A program made the translations under genes and the position numbers. From Treponema sp. UBA7590 (lineage in GTDB: Bacteria > Spirochaetota > Spirochaetia > Treponematales > Treponemataceae): 9,660 nucleotides of DNA. Positions 1 through 5,998 of the stretch are shown here, one piece after another. The stretch is from assembly GCA_002478955.1 (NCBI GenBank), contig DLKK01000118.1, positions 27,111-36,770 of the forward strand, read 5' to 3'. The notes beneath the pieces were generated by a model. That model did not search any database, was not told where the DNA came from, and was given only the letters and a program-made list of their open reading frames with translations. Each line of letters starts with the position of its first letter. The stretch's first letter is position 1.

Positions 1-55
1 CTGGTAGCTTATTCAATTTCAGTGCTGAATTTATAAAACTCGGCATTTGGACTAA
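1..55. repeat. End of a dispersed intergenic repeat, related to the 3298-3349 end of the large foldback element
   Basis: Positions 7-19 (GCTTATTCAATTT) are identical to 3301-3313. After a variable stretch of about 14 bp, both copies have AAAACTC, then CATT, then GG and CTA, ending near 53-55 here and 3347-3349 there. The match is in the same orientation, so this looks like the right-hand end of a second copy of the same element family, with the rest lying left of the window. It ends about 40 bp before the murJ start, so the element forms most of the visible murJ leader. No convincing promoter could be picked in 1-96. Confidence 0.6.
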
Positions 56-96
56 TCAAATTGAACAAAAACTGTAACTCGGCTAAGATTATCCAA

Positions 97-1728
97 ATGA
101 CTCAAATCAAAAAAAAATCTCTTGTTAAATCAGGCCTTGTGCTTTCACTAATGACATTCGCCTCGCGGATAATGGGCCTAATCCGTGAAATGACAAAAGC
201 AGCGTTCCTTGGAACAAGCGCATACGCAGACGCATTCGGAATCGCTTTTATGATTCCAAACCTTTTCAGGCGGCTTTTTGCTGAAAACAGCATTTCCGTG
301 GCATTTATCCCAACTTTCCGCGGCTACCTTGAAGAAGAAAATTCAGACGCAAAGCATGCGGAAACCCAACTCTTCATTTCATCAACGCTTACTTTGGTTT
401 CTTTTTTAACGGCAATCGTAACAGTAATCGGAATCCTTCTTTCAAGATTCATTGTTCCATTTTTCTTCAAATCTGATGTGGACGCCGCAATTCTTGCAGA
501 AACTTCTCTTCTTACAAAAATAATGTTTCCATACCTGTTTGTTGTTTCAATCGCGGCATTTTTCCAGGGAATCTTGAACGGCTGCAATATTTTTGCGCCA
601 AGCGGATTCACGCCTGTTCTTTTCAATGCGATTGTTGTTGTCATAACTTATGCTCTTACACCACAACTTCCAAATCCGGACGGACTTCCTCAAGAAGCGC
701 TAGCCGCCCGCGCAATGAGTTTTGGCGTAATCACCGGTGGATGTTTCCAGGCGCTTTTCCAGTGGCCTTTCATAAAAAAAACTGGCTGGAAAACAACCTT
801 GACCGGCCTGAAGAACGCATTTTCAAATCCAGGGACAAAAAAAGTTGTATCGCTGATTGTTCCTACAATAATCGGAATGGCGGCTTATCAGCTGAACGAT
901 GTTGTCTCAACCGCACTTGCAGGAAACGTTGGAACAGGAACGGTTGCTTCGCTTCAGTATTCGCTGAGGCTTCAGGAACTTATTTTGGGAATTTTCGCTG
1001 TTTCAATAGGAACTGTAATTCTTCCGGATCTTAGCGGACTTGCTAAAAAACAAAAATGGGAAGAATTCAACAATATGCTTACGCAGGCAATAAAAATAAT
1101 CGCGCTGATTTGTATTCCAGTCACTTTTTATTCTCTTGTGTGCGGAAAAGATTTGATTTCGCTTGTCTACAAGACAAAAAGCTTTGATGATGAATCAGTT
1201 CTGATGACGCTTAATGTATTCAGGTTTCACATTGCGGGACTTTTCTTTATTGCCGCAAACCGGATTTTAAGTCCGGCATTCTACGCGCAGGGAAACACAA
1301 AACTTCCGACACTTGCAGGAATAATCTGTTTTGGAGTGAATATTATCCTTGCGCTCGCGCTGGCTTTTCCAATGAAAGGAAACGGAATCGCGCTCGCATT
1401 AACTTTGGCAAGCGCAGTGAACACTTTGTTTCTTTTTATTTTCATGAAAAAACTGAACAGCATAGATGCGGCTGGAATCGCAAAAAAAATGCTCGTTTTT
1501 ATAATCAGGATGATTGCATTCAGTTTAATCGCCGCCTGCCCGACTTATTTTGCACGGCCATATCTTCTGAACGCCTTTGCAGGACACAACAGATTTATAT
1601 CTTTTGGAATTCCAGTTGCACTCTGCGCGTTAATTTTTGGTTTACTAGGAGTGTTACTTCTTATTATATTCAAAGATGAAACATCAGTCGCAATTTTTTC
1701 CAAAATCAAAGGACGAATAAAAAAATAG
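97..1728 (+). CDS. murJ: MurJ (MviN) lipid II flippase
   Basis: Integral membrane protein of the MOP/MATE-like exporter superfamily that flips lipid II, the undecaprenyl-linked peptidoglycan precursor, across the inner membrane. The 543-aa product is almost wholly hydrophobic helices, consistent with the 14 transmembrane segments usual for MurJ. The N-terminal signature matches the family: SRIMGLIRE at residues 23-31, and IPNLFRRLFAE at 53-63. R24, R30 and R58 align by eye with E. coli MurJ R18, R24 and R52, which are needed for activity. The ATG at 97 was chosen because the family begins a few residues before the first helix. An in-frame TTG at 61 would add 12 atypical residues. Neither start has a strong Shine-Dalgarno. 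A repeat end lies just upstream and a palindromic element begins 5 bp after the stop, so the gene is probably transcribed alone. Length is normal and no damage is visible. Confidence 0.93.
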   Translation: MTQIKKKSLVKSGLVLSLMTFASRIMGLIREMTKAAFLGTSAYADAFGIAFMIPNLFRRLFAENSISVAFIPTFRGYLEEENSDAKHAETQLFISSTLTLVSFLTAIVTVIGILLSRFIVPFFFKSDVDAAILAETSLLTKIMFPYLFVVSIAAFFQGILNGCNIFAPSGFTPVLFNAIVVVITYALTPQLPNPDGLPQEALAARAMSFGVITGGCFQALFQWPFIKKTGWKTTLTGLKNAFSNPGTKKVVSLIVPTIIGMAAYQLNDVVSTALAGNVGTGTVASLQYSLRLQELILGIFAVSIGTVILPDLSGLAKKQKWEEFNNMLTQAIKIIALICIPVTFYSLVCGKDLISLVYKTKSFDDESVLMTLNVFRFHIAGLFFIAANRILSPAFYAQGNTKLPTLAGIICFGVNIILALALAFPMKGNGIALALTLASAVNTLFLFIFMKKLNSIDAAGIAKKMLVFIIRMIAFSLIAACPTYFARPYLLNAFAGHNRFISFGIPVALCALIFGLLGVLLLIIFKDETSVAIFSKIKGRIKK

Positions 1729-1732
1729 AAAC

Positions 1733-1925
1733 ATGAAATTTGAGTTTTCTTGAAAATATGACAATAGCGCAGGCAGAAAAATAATTTGTGAAGATTTTGG
1801 GCGATTGCACCAATTAAAGTGCGTAGCACCCCAACAAATACAAGCGAAGCGCGAGCCCAACCATCTGGAGCAAATTGTTTTTCTGCCGTGAGCGACTTTT
1901 CAGAATTACTAAACTCAATTTTCAT
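1733..1925. repeat. 193-bp imperfect palindrome (foldback or MITE-like element) between murJ and the M24 peptidase gene
   Basis: The spacer is one large inverted repeat. The outer arms 1733-1747 and 1911-1925 read ATGAAATTTGAGTTT and, on the other strand, ATGAAAATTGAGTTT, one mismatch in 15. TGAAAA at 1751-1756 pairs with TTTTCA at 1897-1902. The strongest arms are 1772-1788 (GGCAGAAAAATAATTTG) and 1871-1887, 16 of 17 complementary with a wobble at the odd position. TTGGGC at 1798-1803 pairs with GCCCAA at 1855-1860. The loop carries two small hairpins, GTGC-GTA-GCAC at 1819-1829 and GCG-AAG-CGC at 1844-1852. Arms are seen directly; mobility is inferred. No transposase is encoded, so any movement would be in trans. 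It could also act as a terminator for murJ. Confidence 0.75.
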
Positions 1926-1932
1926 ATTATAT

Positions 1933-1938
1933 AAAGGA
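1933..1938 (+). promoter_or_regulatory. Ribosome binding site of the M24 peptidase gene
   Basis: AAAGGA lies 8 nt before the ATG at 1947 and fixes that start. It sits just outside the right arm of the upstream palindrome, which ends at 1925. Confidence 0.7.
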
Positions 1939-1946
1939 TTTTTACT

Positions 1947-3092
1947 ATGAAAGAATATTCCGCAAAGGAAATGAAAGAAATTTATTCCGGCAGACGTGCC
2001 AAAGTTGCCGGATATTTAAAGGAAAATAATATTGGAGCCGCTGTATTTATTGACGGCGAGGCTCACCGCGAACCAGCAATCCGCTATCTTACAGGACACA
2101 CAAGCGACGCGGTTCTTGTGATTTTTCAGAATGGCTCCTCAACTCTTGTTCCGTGGGATGAAATCCTTGCAAAAAAAATTGCATTCTGCGACAAGATTAT
2201 TCCTTACACAAAATATAAAAATTCAGATATTGAAGCCGTAAAGTCGATTCTGGATGGCGCAAAAAATATTGAAAACCTCAAGGTTGAAATTCCACCGTAC
2301 ATTCCGTATCCAAAATTCCTTGAATTTATCGAGGCAAACCCAAAATGGGACGTTGTCTGCAAAAACGATGGAGTCCACAATTTTGTAGTCCGCTCAAGAA
2401 CCATAAAAGATGAATACGAAATTGAATGTACAAAGGAAGCCGCAAGAATCGGGGATTTGATAATCGATAAAATAGAAGAAAAAATCCGTTCAGAAGAAAT
2501 AAAGACAGAAATGGATGTTTCTCTTCTTATTGAAAAAGAATTGCGGCTTAACGGCTGCGAACGAACCGGATTTGACACGCTTGCGGCAGGACCGGCAAGA
2601 AGCTGGGCAATCCATGCGTTTCCGGGCTACACAAACGGTGAATGGCCGGGAAACGGACTTTCAATTCTTGATTTTGGCGTTGTCTATAACGGTTATACTT
2701 CTGACACAACTCTGGCGGTTGCAAAAGGCGAGCTTTCCGCCGGACAAGAAAAGCTGCTTGAGCTTGTCCAGCACGCCGCGGACGAATGTCTTAGGCTTTA
2801 CAAAAAAGATGTGCCGGTAAAAGACGCCTGCGAGCTTGCCGAAAAAATATTCGCAAAAGAAAAACGGAAAATGCCACACACTCTTGGACACGGAATCGGT
2901 CTTGAAATCCACGAATTCCCGCGCGTAAGCACAAAAATGCCGGCTGATGTAACGTTCCAGCCAGGAATGATTGTAACACTTGAACCGGGGCTTTACGATG
3001 AAAAACTAGGTGGAGTCCGCCTTGAAAACGACGTTCTTATAACCGAAGAAGGAAATGAAGTAATAACGCATTCCAGAATCATACGGCTTTAA
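1947..3092 (+). CDS. M24-family Xaa-Pro aminopeptidase-type metallopeptidase
   Basis: Cytoplasmic metallopeptidase of the pita-bread fold (family M24B), expected to remove the N-terminal residue from peptides with proline at position 2. The 381-aa protein has an N-terminal creatinase-like domain (about residues 10-150) and a catalytic domain (about 155-381). All five metal ligands are present: D242 in LDFG, D253 in SDTT, H315 in GHGIGLEIHE, E346 in TLEPGLY and E360 in RLEND. H223 and H322 sit where the family's active-site histidines are expected. Length is within the range of short bacterial PepP/PepQ-like enzymes. The start has a good Shine-Dalgarno. It is flanked on both sides by foldback repeats and is probably monocistronic. 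Aminopeptidase, prolidase and related M24 activities cannot be separated from sequence alone, so no symbol is given. No signal peptide is seen. Confidence 0.9.
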   Translation: MKEYSAKEMKEIYSGRRAKVAGYLKENNIGAAVFIDGEAHREPAIRYLTGHTSDAVLVIFQNGSSTLVPWDEILAKKIAFCDKIIPYTKYKNSDIEAVKSILDGAKNIENLKVEIPPYIPYPKFLEFIEANPKWDVVCKNDGVHNFVVRSRTIKDEYEIECTKEAARIGDLIIDKIEEKIRSEEIKTEMDVSLLIEKELRLNGCERTGFDTLAAGPARSWAIHAFPGYTNGEWPGNGLSILDFGVVYNGYTSDTTLAVAKGELSAGQEKLLELVQHAADECLRLYKKDVPVKDACELAEKIFAKEKRKMPHTLGHGIGLEIHEFPRVSTKMPADVTFQPGMIVTLEPGLYDEKLGGVRLENDVLITEEGNEVITHSRIIRL

Positions 3093-3097
3093 AACGT

Positions 3098-3349
3098 CAT
3101 AGTCTTGAATGTCGAGTTTTCACTAATTAATTGTGAAAAGAAATTGAATGTGCTCCCAGTCAAAAGGCAAGTATTGGCTATGGTGAAATGTTTTTTAGGA
3201 AGAATTATTTCCGGTTTTACTCCGTAAAATCCTCAATAATTCTTTTATGCCATTCGGCAAAAGCCACTTCAAGGACGCCAAACTTGCCTTTTTCCTTCGC
3301 GCTTATTCAATTTATGGATTCAACATAAAAACTCAACATTCGGTCTATG
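3098..3349. mobile_element. 252-bp nested foldback (MITE-like) element filling the spacer between convergent genes
   Basis: Four nested arm pairs were read directly. The terminal arms are CATAG at 3098-3102 with CTATG at 3345-3349, followed inward by TGAATGTCGAGTTTT at 3106-3120 matching AAAACTCAACATTC at 3328-3341. AAATTGAAT at 3141-3149 pairs with ATTCAATTT at 3305-3313. AAAAGGCAAGT at 3162-3172 pairs with ACTTGCCTTTT at 3282-3292, followed inward by TTGGC and GCCAA. AAGAATTATT at 3200-3209 pairs with AATAATTCTT at 3235-3244. A side hairpin TGCC-ATTC-GGCA lies at 3248-3259, and TTTTCAC/GTGAAAA at 3117-3137 could form another. There is no ORF of note inside. The element begins 6 bp after the M24 stop and its last bases contain the TPR gene's stop codon. 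Mobility is inferred from the terminal inverted repeats and the related end at 1-55. Confidence 0.7.
3200..3246 (+). terminator. Central hairpin, candidate transcription terminator for the M24 gene
   Basis: A 10-bp perfect stem (3200-3209 with 3235-3244) is followed by a 3x3 internal mismatch, an 8-bp inner stem (3213-3220 with 3224-3231, one G-T wobble) and a TCC loop. The right arm runs into TTTT at 3243-3246, giving a modest U tract on the plus strand. It is the core of the larger foldback element. On the minus strand there is no good U tract directly after this hairpin, but the outer arm pair 3162-3172/3282-3292 ends in T runs on both strands, so both convergent genes may terminate in the element. 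Confidence 0.45.
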
Positions 3350-5948
3350 AAAGTTTATCCACAACTTCTTCTGCGGCAACAATAAGTGCCTTTGAAAGAT
3401 TCTTGTCTTCAAGATAGAACGTAAGGTTTTCCATATCCTTAAGGACATTCACAATTGCCGGTCGGTCATTTCCGTTTATCGCAGTTTCCATGCTGTCAAC
3501 CGGAAGATTATGCTGCCGGCGGATTTCAGAGGCCGCCTTTAAAAGTCCAGGACGCCCAGAAAGCCGCGCGATTATGTAATCAAGCAAAAGACGGACTCGC
3601 CCCGCAAGAAATTTTGCGCGCTGTTCAAAAGGAAGCGATTCCCCGAACTGGCGCAGACGCTTGAAAAGTTCAATTTCTTTCTGGAATTTTGCGGCTTCCT
3701 CGCTGTTTTCAATAAAAGTTGAAAGTTTCGGCAACACTTCGCTTACTTTATCAACAAGATTTTCGTATGCGGTTTCCGCACATTCATCTTTTGTTTCCTC
3801 AGTATTTTCTTCAGCCTGCTCTGTTTCTGCAGGAATTTCAGTTTTTTCTTCTTTTTTGTCCTGCGGATTTTTATCTTTTTTATCTTGAAGCGAACCCGAA
3901 AGATTTTTCATTTCGTCCAAAGATTTTTCCGCTGCCACAGAAGCCTGCTTTGCCTTTTCTGCAGCCGCCTCCGCATTTCCAGCGATTTTCTGCAAATCTG
4001 GATTCGGCAGTTCTTCAGGAATTGTTTTTTCCGCTGCGAAAGAATTTTTCTCTTCAGAAGAAATCTTCTCATCCGCGCCTTCAGGACTCTGGACATTCAC
4101 AAAATTTCCCGAACCGTCAGAAGATTCGGGTTTTTCTTCAGTTTTCGGCTCAAGAATTTCATCCAGGCTGAGTTTTTCATCAGAATTTTCCGCCTCTTCG
4201 ACCGGTTCTTCCAAAACAGATTCATCAACGCTTTTCCCGTCGTCTTCAGTTTTTTCTTCGATGTCATCCTCAAAAAGCGCATTTTCATCATCAAGCGCAA
4301 AAATATTCATCTTGTTTTCTTCTTTCAGCCCGTCTGTTGAATCAGAAGGAATTTCCTCCGCCAGCGATTTTTCGGCAGGCTCTGGAATTTCTTCCCCGGA
4401 AACTTTTTCATCAGGAACGGCATTTTCCTGCGCAGAAACCTGATTTTCAGTTTTTTCCTCCGGCTCGGCAGAATCATCGCCAAAACCAAATTCATCAAGC
4501 GAAATTTCCTGTGAACCAGAAAGCGCGCTGTCCTCGAATTTTTTTTCTTCAGAATTTGATTTGTCAGAGTCGATTTTTCCTTCAATTTCTTTCGAGAGTT
4601 TTCCGGCAAGAAAATTATTAGGGTCAAAAGCAACCGCCGTTGAAAAATCATCCAGCGCTTCCTCGGAATTTCCAAGTTTTTCATCAATCTGACCGAGCAG
4701 AAGCCATGCCGGAACATTTTTCATATTTTCATCAATGAAGGATTTTACCTTTTCTTTTGCGGCAGAAAAATCGCCTTTCTGGAAAAATCTTGTCGCAAAC
4801 GAATACAGATAAGTTTCGTACTCAGGGTCAAGTGTTTTGATTTTTGAAGCAAATTTTTCCGCAGAATCAGTTTTTCCAATCAGAATGCTGTACTGGCCAG
4901 CCAAATCCAAAGCCTCGCAGTCATTTTTGTTTGCCGCGCCCATCTGACGGATAAGTGCCGCCGCCTCTGCATATTTTTCCGCGGTAAGATAAATCGACGC
5001 GGCCGCCTTTTTGATTTTCTCGTCATCCGGCAGAACTTTTTCCGCCTTTTTTATCGCAATGACAGCCTCATCCTTTTTGCCAAGTTTCTCAAACGCTTCG
5101 GCAAGACTTTTTAAAATCTCAGCGTTTTCAGAAATAAGACGGTTCGCAATCTCAAAAGAACTTGCGGCTTTCTCAAAATTGCTCTGACGCATAAGAATCT
5201 GTCCCATCTGCGCATAAAGTTCCGCGTCCTGCGGATGAAGCCCGATTGCATTCTGGACAAGCTCGCCGGCAAGTTTTGTTTTCCGGTGGTTCAGCAAAAG
5301 TTTTGAGTACGCAATTACAGCTTCCTGCCAGCCCGGTTTTGCGCGCAAAGCCGCCTCATAAGCCTGAATCGCAGAAGTATCATCATGGATTGCCTCAAGG
5401 CATTTAGCAAGATTAAGCTGAAGAACCGGATGGTTCGGGTCAACCTGAAGTCCTCTTTTGTATGTGGCAACAGCTTTTTCGTGATTATTCTGGGCCGCGT
5501 AGATTGTTCCAAGATGATTGTACGCCAGAACGTCCGCTGGATTTACCGCAATGACATTCTCAAAACATTCGATTGCGTCGGAATAATTTCCCATCAATTT
5601 ATAAGTAAAACCAAGATTATAATTTACCTGCGCCGGATTAATTTTTGTCTCAAGCGCTTTCTGAAGAATATCAATTGACTCCTGATATTTTCCCATCCGG
5701 CGGTAAATTCCGCCCATGCTGTTCATTGCCTCAAAATCATTCGGGTAGAAAGTCAGAATCTGCTGAAAATATGGCAACGCTTTTTCATCATCATTATTTT
5801 TCATGTAAAGATTTCCAAGCGTTGTAAGATATTCAATATTTTTTATGTCATCTTGAAGCAAAGACTTGTACAATCTTATGGCAAGATTAAAATCCCTTGA
5901 AATAACAGCATTTTTCGCTCTTCTTAACACAATTTCCTTGTCTTCCAT
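3345..5948 (-). CDS. Large cytoplasmic TPR protein with acidic linker and helical C-terminal domain
   Basis: Function not recognised. The 867-aa product has no signal peptide or membrane segment. Residues about 1-460 are tandem tetratricopeptide repeats, with clear units such as ALPYFQQILTFYPND (57-71), SIDILQKALE (91-100) and AIECFENVIAVNPADVLAYN (125-144), so a protein-binding scaffold is likely. Residues about 461-725 are an acidic, Glu/Ser/Pro-rich and probably disordered linker. It contains a recurring short motif: ISLDEFGF at 482-489, LSLDEILE at 593-600 and SLDEMK at 676-681. Residues about 725-867 form a compact helical region, rich in L, R and A, that looks folded. The start has an AAGAGGA ribosome site at 5960-5954. 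It is the second gene of a minus-strand pair, 50 bp after the LamG/FN3 gene. Its TAG stop (3347-3345) lies in the terminal repeat of the foldback element. Confidence 0.88.
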   Translation of the reverse strand: MEDKEIVLRRAKNAVISRDFNLAIRLYKSLLQDDIKNIEYLTTLGNLYMKNNDDEKALPYFQQILTFYPNDFEAMNSMGGIYRRMGKYQESIDILQKALETKINPAQVNYNLGFTYKLMGNYSDAIECFENVIAVNPADVLAYNHLGTIYAAQNNHEKAVATYKRGLQVDPNHPVLQLNLAKCLEAIHDDTSAIQAYEAALRAKPGWQEAVIAYSKLLLNHRKTKLAGELVQNAIGLHPQDAELYAQMGQILMRQSNFEKAASSFEIANRLISENAEILKSLAEAFEKLGKKDEAVIAIKKAEKVLPDDEKIKKAAASIYLTAEKYAEAAALIRQMGAANKNDCEALDLAGQYSILIGKTDSAEKFASKIKTLDPEYETYLYSFATRFFQKGDFSAAKEKVKSFIDENMKNVPAWLLLGQIDEKLGNSEEALDDFSTAVAFDPNNFLAGKLSKEIEGKIDSDKSNSEEKKFEDSALSGSQEISLDEFGFGDDSAEPEEKTENQVSAQENAVPDEKVSGEEIPEPAEKSLAEEIPSDSTDGLKEENKMNIFALDDENALFEDDIEEKTEDDGKSVDESVLEEPVEEAENSDEKLSLDEILEPKTEEKPESSDGSGNFVNVQSPEGADEKISSEEKNSFAAEKTIPEELPNPDLQKIAGNAEAAAEKAKQASVAAEKSLDEMKNLSGSLQDKKDKNPQDKKEEKTEIPAETEQAEENTEETKDECAETAYENLVDKVSEVLPKLSTFIENSEEAAKFQKEIELFKRLRQFGESLPFEQRAKFLAGRVRLLLDYIIARLSGRPGLLKAASEIRRQHNLPVDSMETAINGNDRPAIVNVLKDMENLTFYLEDKNLSKALIVAAEEVVDKLS

Positions 5949-5953
5949 AAAAA

Positions 5954-5960
5954 TCCTCTT
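5954..5960 (-). promoter_or_regulatory. Ribosome binding site of the TPR gene
   Basis: Read on the minus strand, AAGAGGA is followed by TTTTT and the ATG at 5948. The 50-bp spacer back to the stop of the LamG/FN3 gene is A-rich on the coding strand and has no hairpin with a T run, which supports co-transcription of the two genes. Confidence 0.65.
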
Positions 5961-5998
5961 TTTCTTTTTTCAAGATTTTTCCGTTTTCTTTTTATCCT

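Noticed and set aside
61..96. TTG at 61 as the murJ start
   Set aside because: It would add 12 residues with no family counterpart and has only a weak GGA upstream. The ATG at 97 matches the usual MurJ N terminus.
1545..1925. A 126-codon minus-strand open frame starting at the right arm of the 1733-1925 palindrome
   Set aside because: Its first half is the palindromic repeat and its second half is antisense to murJ. The frame follows from the repeat, has no ribosome site or recognisable domain, and is likely a spurious ORF.
1925..1930. TATTAT as a -10 box for the M24 gene
   Set aside because: Transcription would begin within the Shine-Dalgarno sequence, and no -35 box sits at the proper distance.
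3661..4340. Several long plus-strand open frames across the TPR gene
   Set aside because: They are antisense to the Glu/Ser-rich linker, where GAA/GAG/TCN codons leave the other frames open. Products are Phe/Ser/Arg-rich with no domain.
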